Of a DNA stretch of 64,000 bases, positions 37,726-47,596 are shown piece by piece. This stretch comes from Prochlorococcus marinus str. MIT 9515 (lineage in GTDB: Bacteria > Cyanobacteriota > Cyanobacteriia > PCC-6307 > Cyanobiaceae): the NCBI RefSeq assembly GCF_000015665.1, contig NC_008817.1:1550001-1614000 (forward strand), read 5' to 3'. The translations under genes were made by a program, and so were the position numbers. Each line of letters opens with the position of its first letter. Positions within the stretch are counted from its first letter, which is position 1. A model generated the notes under the pieces. The model was not told the DNA's origin. It ran no database searches and saw only the letters and a list, made by a program, of their open reading frames with translations.

Positions 37726-38886
37726 TTAATTATTTAATTTTAATATGGTTCCTGCTATTACTTTGATTCCTATACTGATAGCTCTTTCATCCGGATCAAA
37801 TTCTGAGCTATGAAGTGGAGCACAACCTGTATCACGAGCAACACCCAACCTAAACATTGATCCAGGTACTTCATTTAAAAATTCAGCAAAATCCTCAGCT
37901 CCTAAGGACGGTTTTTGCAATTCGATAACATTTTCCTGACCTAATATTTCAATTGAAGAATTCCTTAAAAGTTTATTTATTCCTAAATCATTATTTACTG
38001 GTGGGACAATCTCTCTAAACTTTACTTTAACTTCAGCTCCACAACTATTTGCAATAGAAGAAATATTAAAATTAAGCCAATCCCCCATCTCCCTAAATAA
38101 TTGCAAGTTTGTACATCTAATTGTTCCAGTTAAATTAACCTTTTCACACAAAATATTATATGCATTACCCCCGTTGATTTTTCCAAAAGTAATGACAACA
38201 GGATCTAGAGGATCTAATTTTCTGGTTATTGCTTCTTGAATACCAGAAATAACTTTTGATGCAGCCCAAATAGCATCTACACCTTCATGAGGTCTCGCAC
38301 CATGTCCTGATTTTCCTATTATCTCAATTGAAAGTTCCCCGGCCGCTGCTGTTAGACTTCCTTCCTTAATCCCAACAGTACCGACCAATAATTCAGGAAA
38401 AACATGTACGCCCAAAATTTGTTTTAAACCATCAGTTACTCCATCCTCAATCATCCACCTGGCACCACTCGCAATTTCTTCAGCAGGTTGAAAAATTAGT
38501 CTTATTCCAAATTTTAGTTTTAAATCCTTAATAATTTTTGCCACCCCCAACCCAATACATGTATGTATATCATGCCCACAAGCATGCATAACCCCATCAA
38601 TTTTTGAAGAAAAACTTAAATTAGTATTCTCAGAAATCGGGAGAGCATCCATATCAACTCTCAAACCTACAAAACCTTTATCTTTGGGACCAAAATCGGC
38701 TACAACTCCTGTTCTTCCTACAGATTCTGTCACTCTCCAGCCAATATTTTTCAAATAACCGCTGATTAAAATTGCCGTTTGATTTTCTAATCCACTTAAT
38801 TCTGGATGAGCATGAATATGCCGTCTAATACTAATAAGTTCATCGTTGAATGAATCAATTTTTTTTAACAATTTATGTGTATCCAT
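37726..38886 (-). CDS. M20D-family amidohydrolase
   Basis: A 386-residue zinc peptidase-like enzyme of the IAA-amino-acid hydrolase/hippurate hydrolase group, which cleaves N-acyl amino acids. Metal ligands and catalytic residues are visible in MHACGHDIHT, QPAEEIASGARWM, LGVHVFPEL and a C-terminal ALHSSEFDPDERA. RRHIHAHPELSG near the N-terminus is also typical. There is no signal peptide. Its natural substrate in a phototroph is unknown; recycling of acylated amino acids or peptides is a guess. It is 3 bp downstream of the TPR protein, implying one operon with ruvB. Confidence 0.92.
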   Translation of the reverse strand: MDTHKLLKKIDSFNDELISIRRHIHAHPELSGLENQTAILISGYLKNIGWRVTESVGRTGVVADFGPKDKGFVGLRVDMDALPISENTNLSFSSKIDGVMHACGHDIHTCIGLGVAKIIKDLKLKFGIRLIFQPAEEIASGARWMIEDGVTDGLKQILGVHVFPELLVGTVGIKEGSLTAAAGELSIEIIGKSGHGARPHEGVDAIWAASKVISGIQEAITRKLDPLDPVVITFGKINGGNAYNILCEKVNLTGTIRCTNLQLFREMGDWLNFNISSIANSCGAEVKVKFREIVPPVNNDLGINKLLRNSSIEILGQENVIELQKPSLGAEDFAEFLNEVPGSMFRLGVARDTGCAPLHSSEFDPDERAISIGIKVIAGTILKLNN

Positions 38887-38889
38887 CTA

Positions 38890-39678
38890 TTATTTAAGAG
38901 CTATAAATCTCATCAAATCTTTAGTTGGTTTTTGAGGCCATCTTCGAACTTTGATTAACCATTCCTCATCAGCATATCTTGAGTCTAATTCCATAACTGC
39001 TATCCAGTTACTTTCAGCTTCACCAGAAATCCCTTTTGACCATTCCAAGGCTGTTAATGCTGCTCTCGCATCGGCAAAAGTTGGATAACGCCTAATCAAT
39101 TTTTTTAATTCTTTTTCACTCTCTTCCATTTTTCCTAATTGATAGTCGGCCAAAGCCATACTTGATCGTGCCATAGCGAAACCAGTATTTGATTCTGAAG
39201 CTTGAGAAAACAAATCCCTTGCACTCTGCCAATCTGACAAAGAACCTTCAACATTAGCAAGATTATATAAAGCAGAAAAATTATTTTTATCTTTCGAAAT
39301 CACATATAGATAATCATTTTTTGCCTGTAACCAAAGACCTAGAGATTCTTTTACTATACCTCTATTAATATAGGGATCTAACTCATTAGGATCTAAAGCA
39401 ATGGCCTTATCTTGATCCTCTATTGCGCCTTCGGGATCACCAATAACAAGTTTTATATTTCCTCTGTTACTTAAAGCAGCTGCATCATCAGGAAATAATT
39501 CCAAATAATTATTCCATTGTTTTAATGCGAGATTAAATTCTCCGCTGGAACTTAAATTTAAAGCATTTTTAAAAAAATTTTCCTTTGAACTTAACGAAAA
39601 ACTTGGCGAAACACATAAGATATTAATCAAAAAACAAATCAATAAAAAATAAGGCTTAATCTTTTTAGTACTTTTCAT
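38890..39678 (-). CDS. Exported TPR-repeat protein
   Basis: A 262-residue protein with an N-terminal signal peptide ([24 protein letters not shown]) ending near residue 29, so it should reach the thylakoid lumen or periplasm. At least four TPR-like repeats follow, for example [40 protein letters not shown] and [20 protein letters not shown]. Such proteins often assist photosystem or envelope assembly, but the partner is unknown. The start overlaps the ruvB 3' end by 14 bp, and the amidohydrolase begins 3 bp after its stop. Confidence 0.88.
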   Translation of the reverse strand: MKSTKKIKPYFLLICFLINILCVSPSFSLSSKENFFKNALNLSSSGEFNLALKQWNNYLELFPDDAAALSNRGNIKLVIGDPEGAIEDQDKAIALDPNELDPYINRGIVKESLGLWLQAKNDYLYVISKDKNNFSALYNLANVEGSLSDWQSARDLFSQASESNTGFAMARSSMALADYQLGKMEESEKELKKLIRRYPTFADARAALTALEWSKGISGEAESNWIAVMELDSRYADEEWLIKVRRWPQKPTKDLMRFIALK

Positions 39679-40723
39679 TGTTGGAACTAATATACTTTTT
39701 CCCTAAAGATGTAAGTTTTCTTCCTCGAGGAGTTCTCATAATAAACCCAATTTGAATTAAATATGGCTCAACTACAAACTCTAACATTGAAGATTCCTCG
39801 CCCATACCTGCAGCAATTGAATCTAAGCCAATCGGATTATTATTATTAAGTTTCAAAAAAGACAAGAATTTCCTATCTACATTATCCAATCCTCTATTAT
39901 CAATTTTTTGAGAATCTAAAGCTTTTTCGATAATCTCAATGGAAATTTTATTAGTCTTTTTCATAACCTGAGCATAATCTCTAACTCTTTTTAATAATCG
40001 CAATGCAATTCTTGGAGTTCCTCTTGAGATCTTGGCTAGCGAGCAGCACGCATCACTGTCCAACTGAAGGTTTATCAAATTAGAAAAATTAAAAATTATT
40101 TGTTTCAATTCATCATTTGAATAAAATTCAATTTTATGACATAGTCCAAATCTATCTCTGAGTGGAGCACTAATTGATGCGAGTTTTGTTGTGGCCCCGA
40201 TCAAAGTAAATTTCGGTAGATTTATTGTTCTGCAGCGAGCCCCTCTATTAGCTCCCATTGTTAAATCCAGCCTAAAATCTTCCATTGCAGAATATAAAAG
40301 CTCTTCAGTTAATTTGTTTAAACGATGTATTTCATCAATGAATAAAATCTCTCCTTCTTTTAATCCAAGAAGTAATCCCACAATATCCCTTGGTCTTTCA
40401 ATTGAAGGTGCGCTTGCCACTCTACATTTTGAATTCATTTCATAAGAAATCAATAACGCTAAAGTAGTTTTTCCTAACCCTGGTTGACCATATAAAAGTG
40501 TATGTTCTAGTGCTTCTTTCCTATATTTAGAAGCATCTATAGCTATTTTTAATGAAGATTTAATTTGCTCTTGTCCAATAAATTCTTTAAAAGAAGTTGG
40601 CCGAACTATATTTAAATTCTTATTTATTTTTTCATCAGCAATTATCTTTGAATCAACTAACCTCAACTCTTTTCTTGAGCGAGGAATATTAGATTCATCT
40701 AAACTTGAAGAAATTATTGCCAT
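39665..40723 (-). CDS. ruvB: Holliday junction branch-migration ATPase RuvB
   Basis: Hexameric AAA+ motor that drives branch migration with RuvA. The 352 residues begin with a roughly 35-residue extension, then [18 protein letters not shown]. Walker A is [13 protein letters not shown], Walker B is [12 protein letters not shown], sensor 1 is [21 protein letters not shown], and [18 protein letters not shown] is the arginine-containing sensor 2 region. A winged-helix C-terminus ends in [16 protein letters not shown]. It is divergent from smpB and overlaps the TPR gene by 14 bp. Confidence 0.97.
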   Translation of the reverse strand: MAIISSSLDESNIPRSRKELRLVDSKIIADEKINKNLNIVRPTSFKEFIGQEQIKSSLKIAIDASKYRKEALEHTLLYGQPGLGKTTLALLISYEMNSKCRVASAPSIERPRDIVGLLLGLKEGEILFIDEIHRLNKLTEELLYSAMEDFRLDLTMGANRGARCRTINLPKFTLIGATTKLASISAPLRDRFGLCHKIEFYSNDELKQIIFNFSNLINLQLDSDACCSLAKISRGTPRIALRLLKRVRDYAQVMKKTNKISIEIIEKALDSQKIDNRGLDNVDRKFLSFLKLNNNNPIGLDSIAAGMGEESSMLEFVVEPYLIQIGFIMRTPRGRKLTSLGKKYISSNNEKY

Positions 40724-40772
40724 AATTAAAGATTAATGGCAATTGTTCTTTGGGGAAAGATTTTTTACAACT

Positions 40773-41270
40773 ATGATTGCAAAAGTTTCAAACAAATCAA
40801 ATAAAAGCAACAAAAAAGAAGCCGTTTTTAAACGTCTTGCAGAAAATCGATATGCAAAATTTCAGTATGAAATCAGTGAAACAATCGAAGCTGGAATTGA
40901 ACTTTTAGGGACTGAAGTGAAATCTATAAGAAACGGGAATGTAAATTTAAGAGATGGGTATTGTTCATTTAGAGATGGTGAAATACTTTTATTAAATGTC
41001 CACATTTCCCCACATAAAAATGTTGGCTCTTTTTTTAATCACGATCCACTACGAAATAGAAAATTATTGTTACATAAAAAAGAAATCTTTAAGCTTAAAT
41101 CCAATACTGAGAAAAAGGGGTTAACCATTATTCCCTTATCTATTTATTTAAAAGGGTCATGGATAAAATTAACAATTGGTATAGGTAAAGGTAAAAAATT
41201 ACATGATAAAAGACAAGCCGATAAACAAAAAGATATTAAAAGAGAAATAAAAACTGCTCTTAAGAGATAA
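40773..41270 (+). CDS. smpB: SsrA-binding protein SmpB
   Basis: Binds tmRNA and delivers it to stalled ribosomes for trans-translation. I take the ATG at 40773 as the start because the frame before it (TTG at 40743) encodes no conserved sequence, giving 165 residues. Motifs include [50 protein letters not shown] and [16 protein letters not shown]. The C-terminal tail [20 protein letters not shown] is the basic helix that enters the mRNA channel. No ssrA gene was found in the window. Confidence 0.96.
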   Translation: MIAKVSNKSNKSNKKEAVFKRLAENRYAKFQYEISETIEAGIELLGTEVKSIRNGNVNLRDGYCSFRDGEILLLNVHISPHKNVGSFFNHDPLRNRKLLLHKKEIFKLKSNTEKKGLTIIPLSIYLKGSWIKLTIGIGKGKKLHDKRQADKQKDIKREIKTALKR

Positions 41271-41297
41271 TTAAGGAACGACTTCTTTCAAATATTA

Positions 41298-41549
41298 TTA
41301 ATCAGAGTCTAAACTTACTGAATTGGGAGGAGGAGAAGGGTCCGGGTCAGCAATTAACATGTGCTGTAAAACAGTTTCAGGTCTTTCGCTATCTCTCCAG
41401 CGAATTCTATAAGCGGGCATTTTAGTCCCTCTACTCGTAGTTTGTTCAACTGGTTCCATAACCCAGCCTCTTCTTGATCGGCCTTGAGGATTTCTTTTCA
41501 CTACTGCATCTGCGTGCTTGAAGCGGAAACCAACACGTTCACCACTCAT
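41298..41549 (-). CDS. Conserved small basic protein of unknown function
   Basis: An 83-residue protein rich in Arg in its first two-thirds (VGFRFKHADAVVKRNPQGRSRRGWV, here split as two short pieces, then YRIRWRDSERPET) and acidic with a PDPSPPPN run at the C-terminus. Its composition is less A+T-driven than neighbouring genes, suggesting strong protein-level constraint. The beta-strand-rich pattern could fit an SH3/KOW-like nucleic-acid-binding fold, but that is speculation. It follows lysS by 27 bp on the same strand. Confidence 0.72.
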   Translation of the reverse strand: MSGERVGFRFKHADAVVKRNPQGRSRRGWVMEPVEQTTSRGTKMPAYRIRWRDSERPETVLQHMLIADPDPSPPPNSVSLDSD

Positions 41550-41576
41550 TTAAAAAATTTCGTATTGGATCAATCT

Positions 41577-43115
41577 TTATTTTACTTCATTCGAGGTTGA
41601 TTTTTCAGATTTATTAGAAGTTAGTTCTGGTTTTAACAATGGGAAGGGTATAACATCTCTTATTGAGGAACTATTTGTGAGTAACATAACAAGCCTGTCA
41701 ATTCCAATTCCTAAACCTCCAGTGGGTGGCATACCTATTTCCAAAGCTTGTAAAAAATCTTCATCAATACAATGAGCCTCAAGATCACCTGCATCTCGCA
41801 AAGATTGCTGTAATTGCATTCTTTGTCTTTGATCAACTGGATCTATTAATTCACTGAATGCGTTAGCAAGTTCACGACCCGCAATAAACAACTCAAATCT
41901 TTGTACCATCTCTTTATTTTTAGGATGGCGTCTTGCTAGAGGGGATATTTCGATTGGATAATCAGTCACAAAAGTTGGTTCTATGAGTTGAGATTCAACC
42001 TTTTGTTCAAAAACTTCATTTAGAAGTCTACCTAAGGTATTTATTTTAGGCGATATTTCAATATTAATTTCCTCGGAAAACTTTTTAGCTTTATTCAAAT
42101 CACCATCAAAAGAGTCAAAATCAATCCCGGTATATTCCTTAACAACATTTTTCATAGATATTCTTTTCCAAGGTTTTGAAAAATCAATTACTTTATCTTG
42201 ATAATTAATAACTAAGGAATCACAGCAACTTAACACAATATTTTTGATCAAATCTTCAGTTAAATTCATCATATCTATGTAATTAGAGAAAGCCTGATAA
42301 ATTTCCACTGAAGTGAATTCAGGATTATGTTTTGTACTTACGCCTTCATTACGAAAAATACGTCCTAACTCATATACTTTCTCAAACCCTCCTACGACCA
42401 TTCTTTTTAAATGCAATTCCGTAGCTATTCTTAAATAAAGAGGTATGTCTAGAGTATTATGATGTGTAATAAATGGCCTGGCTTCAGCGCCTCCAGCCTC
42501 AGATTGAAGTATTGGTGTCTCTATCTCTAAAAAATTTTTTTCATCTAACCATCTTCTTATCAGACTAATACACTTTGCTCTTGTTTTAAATACAGTTTTT
42601 GATAAAGGATTAACTATTAGATCTAAATATCTTTGCCTATATCTTTTTTCTATATCTGTTAAACCATGCCATTTATCAGGCAATGGCTGTAATGATTTTG
42701 ATAACATTTCCCATTTGGAGACTTTGATTGAAAGTTCACCTTTATTAGTTTTCTTAATAGTTCCAAAAACACCTATCCAATCTCCAATATCTACAATTTC
42801 CTTTAGATCTTCAAAAGAAAGCAGTTTTGCATTGATTTCATAATCGTCAATAATTCTTTTTTCTAAATACAGCTGAATCTTACCTTCTTGATCAGTAATG
42901 GTAAAAAAAGCAATTTTCCCCATCACTCTTTTTGCTAAAACTCTTCCTGCAAGAGAAACGTTTAGGTCAAACTCTTGACCATTATCTAAATAGCCGAATT
43001 TCTCATTAAGGAATCTAGTAGAATGAGATATCTTAAAAGTTTCTGCGTAAGGTTCAAATCCTTTATTAATTAGTGAATTAGCTTTTAATAAGCGAGCTTC
43101 TCTTATTTCAGACAA
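41577..43115 (-). CDS. lysS: Lysyl-tRNA synthetase, class II
   Basis: Charges tRNA-Lys. The 512 residues have an N-terminal OB-fold anticodon-binding domain ([19 protein letters not shown]) and class II catalytic motifs. Motif 1 spans [21 protein letters not shown], motif 2 is [22 protein letters not shown], and motif 3 is [13 protein letters not shown] near the C-terminus. The C-terminal 25 residues are Ser/Lys-rich and non-conserved. It lies 50 bp downstream of rpaB and 27 bp upstream of the 83-residue protein. Confidence 0.98.
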   Translation of the reverse strand: MSEIREARLLKANSLINKGFEPYAETFKISHSTRFLNEKFGYLDNGQEFDLNVSLAGRVLAKRVMGKIAFFTITDQEGKIQLYLEKRIIDDYEINAKLLSFEDLKEIVDIGDWIGVFGTIKKTNKGELSIKVSKWEMLSKSLQPLPDKWHGLTDIEKRYRQRYLDLIVNPLSKTVFKTRAKCISLIRRWLDEKNFLEIETPILQSEAGGAEARPFITHHNTLDIPLYLRIATELHLKRMVVGGFEKVYELGRIFRNEGVSTKHNPEFTSVEIYQAFSNYIDMMNLTEDLIKNIVLSCCDSLVINYQDKVIDFSKPWKRISMKNVVKEYTGIDFDSFDGDLNKAKKFSEEINIEISPKINTLGRLLNEVFEQKVESQLIEPTFVTDYPIEISPLARRHPKNKEMVQRFELFIAGRELANAFSELIDPVDQRQRMQLQQSLRDAGDLEAHCIDEDFLQALEIGMPPTGGLGIGIDRLVMLLTNSSSIRDVIPFPLLKPELTSNKSEKSTSNEVK

Positions 43116-43165
43116 AATTTAACTCAATATTTATGTTTTATTTAATCAAACTATCAGACTTAGGA

Positions 43166-43912
43166 TCAACTTGCCAAAGATGTTGCTGTTTCTCCAACTC
43201 TTTGAGAAGCATAACCTATTCCTCTAACAGTAAGAATTAACTCTGGATTTCTGGGATCAGGCTCTAGCTTTCCTCTAAGTCTAGCTACATAAACATCTAC
43301 AACTCTTAAATCAGCTGCGCGTCGAGGAGGATATCCCCAAAGTTGCTCAAGTATTTCAGCTCTTGGAACTACCTTACCTGGTTCATCAAATAAAAGTTCA
43401 AGAAGACTAAATTCAGTATAAGTTAAGCTAATTCTTTCTCCAGCTCTAGAAACTTGTCTTCTATTAGTATCAACTACAAGATTTCCGAATTTCATCACAC
43501 CTTTACCAGAAGGGACCTCTTTAGTTTCAGTAACTGTAATACTGGGACCCATCCGCCTCAAGATTGTGGCTATTCTGGCTTCTAATTCCTTAGGACTAAA
43601 TGGTTTTGACAAATAATCGTCAGCTCCTAAATCTAAACCAGCTACCCTTTCAGAAATAGCCTCTAAAGCAGTTAAAAATATTATAGGTACTACCGATTCA
43701 GCTCTGATTCTTCTGCAAACTGCAAATCCATCCATTTTGGGAAGCATCACATCAAGAACTATTAAATCTGGAGATTCTCTATGAAAAGCTTCAAGAGCTT
43801 CTTCTCCATTAGTAGCTTGGTGAACTTGATATCCAGCCAATTGAAGTCTAGTAACTAATACTTTCAATACAGCTGGTTCATCATCAACAACTAAAATGCT
43901 TGCTTTTGACAT
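43166..43912 (-). CDS. rpaB: OmpR-family response regulator RpaB
   Basis: Light- and redox-stress regulator of cyanobacteria (Ycf27 type) that controls photosystem and high-light genes. The receiver domain (1-120) has acidic residues DD at 10-11, phosphoacceptor Asp54 in LIVLDVMLPKMDG, and PIIFLTALEAISERVAGLDLGADDYLSKPFSPKELEARI (two segments), which match RpaB better than RpaA. A winged-helix DNA-binding domain follows (LTYTEFSLLELLFDEPGKVV, DVYVARLRGKLE, TVRGIGYA). The cognate kinase gene is not adjacent. It is 170 bp downstream of mreD, and the gap probably holds its promoter. Confidence 0.93.
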   Translation of the reverse strand: MSKASILVVDDEPAVLKVLVTRLQLAGYQVHQATNGEEALEAFHRESPDLIVLDVMLPKMDGFAVCRRIRAESVVPIIFLTALEAISERVAGLDLGADDYLSKPFSPKELEARIATILRRMGPSITVTETKEVPSGKGVMKFGNLVVDTNRRQVSRAGERISLTYTEFSLLELLFDEPGKVVPRAEILEQLWGYPPRRAADLRVVDVYVARLRGKLEPDPRNPELILTVRGIGYASQRVGETATSLAS

Positions 43913-44082
43913 CGAAAAAAAAATTTTTGCAAATAATTCAAAGCAAATTTATTTTGCAATGAACATCCTGTAAATATAATCTAACAATTAAAAATATAAC
44001 ATTATGCCCCCTAAAAGATAAATTACTTAAATTTACAAAATTATTTTATTATTGAAAAATGACTTTCTGACAATTTATAAAA

Positions 44083-44625
44083 TTATTTAATTTTTTTAAG
44101 ATTAATTATTTTGTATCTTCCTTTTGATCCTATAAAGAGACGTAAGAGTAATGAGCAAAATAATGGGGCGAATAAACCAGTGACAAAAACACTAGCAAAA
44201 ATATTGCTTATGCTAGGAAAATACAAAAAAATACTACTTTGAGATGCATTTTTTATCAAGATTTGAGAAAAATATAACGAACCACATACAAAACTAGCAA
44301 TTAAACAGATAAGTCCATGTCTGAAGTGACTAATTATTTTGTTACTAGAAACACTTAATTTTCCAAACCATATTCCACATAAAATCAAGCCTGGTATTTG
44401 TGTAAAACCATTATTAGGACTTATAGAATCTAAAACAAGTCCTAAACACAACCCAACTATTAGACCATCAATTGATCCATAGATCATAGACCAAGGCAAT
44501 AACCAAAATAAGGGCCAATAAGGTTGAACCCCAAAAAATCCCATCCAATTCGGATCCCAAAAGTAAACTATTGGAAGAAATAAAAAAGAAATTAAAGGAA
44601 AATGTTTAATTAAGTATTTTTCCAT
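44083..44625 (-). CDS. mreD: Rod-shape-determining protein MreD
   Basis: A 180-residue membrane protein with five or six hydrophobic segments, assigned chiefly by position after mreB and mreC and by the MreD-like topology. Motifs such as WPLFWLLPWSMIYGSIDGLIVGL and GLVLDSISPNNG resemble the family's region around helices 2-3. It couples cytoplasmic MreB filaments to the periplasmic wall-synthesis complex. It follows mreC with no gap, as the stop and start abut, and is the last gene of the operon. Confidence 0.87.
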   Translation of the reverse strand: MEKYLIKHFPLISFLFLPIVYFWDPNWMGFFGVQPYWPLFWLLPWSMIYGSIDGLIVGLCLGLVLDSISPNNGFTQIPGLILCGIWFGKLSVSSNKIISHFRHGLICLIASFVCGSLYFSQILIKNASQSSIFLYFPSISNIFASVFVTGLFAPLFCSLLLRLFIGSKGRYKIINLKKIK

Positions 44626-45375
44626 TTAAATTTTAACTTTTACGATTTGAACCCAATCTATTGCTTGAGGTTTTCCTAAAAGCAAAAGATTTGCAGTTTT
44701 TTGTGCTTTGAATTCCGCATCAACAGATTGAATAATACCTATAGGAATATTTGGAGGCAATAAAGTGCTGGCGGGGGATGATAAAACAAAATCGCCCACT
44801 TCAATATCAACCTCCTTATTATAAAAAATTACTTTTGGATGATCATTTCCTAAGCCCACTAGTAACCCATGGCTCTGAATTCTTTCAACCCAAATCCCCA
44901 CTTTACTCTCAGGAGAAGTTAATAATGTGACAGACGAAGTAAATAAAGAAGTATTATTCACTCTTCCTAATAATCCTCCAGGGCCAACAACAAAACTCCC
45001 AACTTCTACTCCGTCTTTGGAACCTTTATTTAAAATAATTTGCCTCCACCAGCTCCCTGTTTTTCTTGAAATAACAGTTGCTGAAATAGTTTCAGAGTCA
45101 GATAATCTTTGTAGTGATAAAATTTCACGTAATCTTTTATTATCTTTCTCTAGCTGTTTTAACCTTACAAAAGACTCTTGTTCAACACTTTTAGTTAAAA
45201 CCTCTCTTTGAAATTGGCCTGGCCAAAACGGTTTTGAAATTAAAAAATAAAGGTCTTTATATAGAGATCCTCTGGATATTCTCACAAAAATCAAAAACAA
45301 TAAAAATATAAATAAAACCCAATTCTTCTTTTTATGCCACCAACGATTAGTTGATATTCTTCGAATATCTACCAT
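44626..45375 (-). CDS. mreC: Rod-shape-determining protein MreC
   Basis: A 249-residue bitopic membrane protein: a short basic N-terminus, one membrane helix (WVLFIFLLFLIFVRIS) and a periplasmic coiled coil (VRLKQLEKDNKRLREILSLQ). A beta-rich domain follows with RKTGSWWRQIILNKGSKDGVE and VGPGGLLGRV. It organises the elongation complex with MreB, RodA and a penicillin-binding protein. It begins 4 bp after mreB. Confidence 0.93.
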   Translation of the reverse strand: MVDIRRISTNRWWHKKKNWVLFIFLLFLIFVRISRGSLYKDLYFLISKPFWPGQFQREVLTKSVEQESFVRLKQLEKDNKRLREILSLQRLSDSETISATVISRKTGSWWRQIILNKGSKDGVEVGSFVVGPGGLLGRVNNTSLFTSSVTLLTSPESKVGIWVERIQSHGLLVGLGNDHPKVIFYNKEVDIEVGDFVLSSPASTLLPPNIPIGIIQSVDAEFKAQKTANLLLLGKPQAIDWVQIVKVKI

Positions 45376-45379
45376 TCAA

Positions 45380-46432
45380 TCAATCTCTGATCGCATTCCT
45401 TATAAAATCAGGAGTATCAACAACTCTTTTGAGTTTTTTGAAATCGTCTAGTACCAATCCACAACCGTTAACAACGCAAAGTAATGGATTTTCTGCTATG
45501 TGCGTAAAAATCCCAGTTTCATGACTTAGTAAATCACTAACACCTCTTACAAGGGCTCCACCTCCAGCAAGCATAATTCCTCTATCAACTATATCTGCAG
45601 CTAATTCAGGAGGGGTTCGCTCCAAAGTTCTTTTTACAGCTTCAACAATCTTACTAAGAGGTTCAGACATTGCCTCTCGAATTTCTCCTGAGGTTAAGGT
45701 GATAGATCTTGGTAACCCAGATAAAAGATGTAAACCTCTTACTTCTATAGAGGTAGTATCAAATTCGTCATCTGGAAATGCTGATCCAATTTTTATTTTT
45801 ATATCTTCAGCAGTTCTCTCTCCGACGACTAAGTTATGTACTTTTTTAAGATAAATTGCTATTGATTCATTAAGTTCATCACCAGCTATTCTTACAGATT
45901 CGCTTAAAACCGTTCCACCTAGACTTAGAACTGCTACTTCAGTAGTTCCCCCTCCTATATCAACAATCATAGTCCCAATAGGTTCCGTTACTGGTAATGA
46001 AGCTCCTATTGCAGCAGCTACTGGTTCATCAATCAAATGTACCTCCCTAGCTCCAGCCAAGCCAGCTTCTCTAACTGCTCTTCGTTCGACACTAGTAACT
46101 CCACTAGGGATACCAATGACTATTCTTGGAGCTAAAAGCCCCCTCCCTTCATTGCATTTTTGAATAAAAGTTTTTATCATTTGTTCCGCCGCATCAAAAT
46201 CTGCGATAACTCCATCTCTTAAAGGTCTCACGGCTCTTATATTTCCTGGTGTTCTTCCGAGCATTAATTTTGCTTCTTCACCTACTGCCAGAGGAACTCC
46301 CTCTTCAAGATCCATCGCTACAACTGAAGGTTCTTGTAAAACGACACCCTTACCTGATACATGAATAAGAGTATTAGCAGTACCCAAATCAATACCGATA
46401 TCCCTAGAAAATTTAAATCTGTTAAAAATCAC
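45380..46432 (-). CDS. mreB: Actin-like cell-shape protein MreB
   Basis: A 350-residue bacterial actin that forms membrane-bound filaments directing sidewall synthesis. ATP-binding motifs are visible: phosphate 1 [17 protein letters not shown], phosphate 2 [20 protein letters not shown], the adenosine motif [12 protein letters not shown], and [17 protein letters not shown]. Its DNA composition is richer in G+C than that of nearby small genes, consistent with strong protein constraint. It is first in the mreB-mreC-mreD operon and is divergent from ssb across 134 bp. Confidence 0.98.
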   Translation of the reverse strand: MIFNRFKFSRDIGIDLGTANTLIHVSGKGVVLQEPSVVAMDLEEGVPLAVGEEAKLMLGRTPGNIRAVRPLRDGVIADFDAAEQMIKTFIQKCNEGRGLLAPRIVIGIPSGVTSVERRAVREAGLAGAREVHLIDEPVAAAIGASLPVTEPIGTMIVDIGGGTTEVAVLSLGGTVLSESVRIAGDELNESIAIYLKKVHNLVVGERTAEDIKIKIGSAFPDDEFDTTSIEVRGLHLLSGLPRSITLTSGEIREAMSEPLSKIVEAVKRTLERTPPELAADIVDRGIMLAGGGALVRGVSDLLSHETGIFTHIAENPLLCVVNGCGLVLDDFKKLKRVVDTPDFIRNAIRD

Positions 46433-46566
46433 AATAAAAAATCTATTAAATAAATAATATATCTATTCTGTCACTACCTCTCAAAAATCTATCATTTAGT
46501 TATGAATAGCTTGCAAAACTTTAAGCAAAAACAAAAAAAATGAGTAATATAGAAAAAAATTAAATT

Positions 46567-46938
46567 ATGGAAATTAACACTATAAATTTGGTTGGCAGAG
46601 CCGGAAGAGAACCAGATGTAAGATATTTTGAGTCAGGGAGCACAGTAGCTAACTTCACCCTAGCAGTTAACAGATTAAGTAAAGGTGATGAACCTGACTG
46701 GTTCAATCTAGAAATATGGGGTAAACAAGCACAAATAGCTGCTGACTATGTAAAAAAAGGTTCCTTGATTGGTATTACAGGAAGTTTTAAAATTGATAGT
46801 TGGAAAGATAAAAATTCAGGTGAAGATAGATTTAAACCTGTAGTAAGGGTGGATAGATTAAATTTATTAAGTTCTAGGAAAGAGACAGATAATAGTAATT
46901 TTACAAATAATAATAACTCTGGAGATATTCCTTTTTAA
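46567..46938 (+). CDS. ssb: Single-stranded DNA-binding protein
   Basis: A 123-residue OB-fold protein: INLVGRAGREPDVRYFESG, FTLAVNRLSKGDEPDWFNLEIWGKQ (two segments), then GSLIGITGSFKIDSW. A short Asn/Ser-rich linker leads to the C-terminal tip SGDIPF, the conserved acidic hook that binds replication partners. The linker is shorter than in E. coli, but the length is usual for cyanobacterial SSB. Its 3' end overlaps the opposing DedA gene by 4 bp. Confidence 0.95.
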   Translation: MEINTINLVGRAGREPDVRYFESGSTVANFTLAVNRLSKGDEPDWFNLEIWGKQAQIAADYVKKGSLIGITGSFKIDSWKDKNSGEDRFKPVVRVDRLNLLSSRKETDNSNFTNNNNSGDIPF

Positions 46939-47594
46939 GATATATTTTTTTTATAAAGTCTCATAAAAAATTTTATTAACAAATAAACAATTATCAGAAT
47001 TAGGATAGGTTTTAAAATATATTTAATTTGATCTAAATAAGTTTCAATAATTTGATAATTTTCACCAAATACAAATCCTGCATAAGTTAATAATGCAACC
47101 CATATCAAACTTCCTAAGCTCGTCCAAATTAAGAATTTTCTAAGAGGCATCAGTTCCATTCCAGCAGGAACTGAAATTAATGTTCTTATCCCGGGAATCA
47201 ATCTACCCCAAAAAACTAATGAAACTCCATATTTATCAAACCATTTTTTACTTTTAATAAGATCATTAGATGTTATTCCTAAATATTTTCCTCTTTTATC
47301 TAAAAAGTTTGAAATTCTCTTTTCATTTGCTAATTTACCCAAATAATACCAAGGGATAGAACCTAATATCGTCCCTAATAAGCCCCAAAAAACCAAAAGA
47401 TAAAAATTTAATTTTTGTTGGAAAACAAAAAATCCACCTAAAGGCATTATTATTTCCGAGGGAATCGGAGGAATGATATTCTCCAAAAACATCGCTAAAC
47501 CTATCGTAAGGTAAGCAATTAATGAGTTTGTTTCTACAGCCTTACTGATATATTCAGGAATGGAAGTGAGTAAATTAATAAAAATTAAACTCAA
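46935..47594 (-). CDS. DedA-family membrane protein
   Basis: A 219-residue integral membrane protein of the DedA/VTT family, thought to move or flip lipids and to affect membrane homeostasis. Family signatures are FLENIIPPIPSEIIMPLGG near residue 37 and KYGVSLVFWGRLIPGIRTLISVPAGMELMP (two pieces) near 120-150, which includes the conserved GRxxPxxR motif. Four or five hydrophobic segments are visible. Its substrate is not predictable. It lies 2 bp after the ahcY stop on the same strand, so they may be co-transcribed. Confidence 0.91.
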   Translation of the reverse strand: MSLIFINLLTSIPEYISKAVETNSLIAYLTIGLAMFLENIIPPIPSEIIMPLGGFFVFQQKLNFYLLVFWGLLGTILGSIPWYYLGKLANEKRISNFLDKRGKYLGITSNDLIKSKKWFDKYGVSLVFWGRLIPGIRTLISVPAGMELMPLRKFLIWTSLGSLIWVALLTYAGFVFGENYQIIETYLDQIKYILKPILILIIVYLLIKFFMRLYKKNIS

Positions 47595-47596
47595 CT

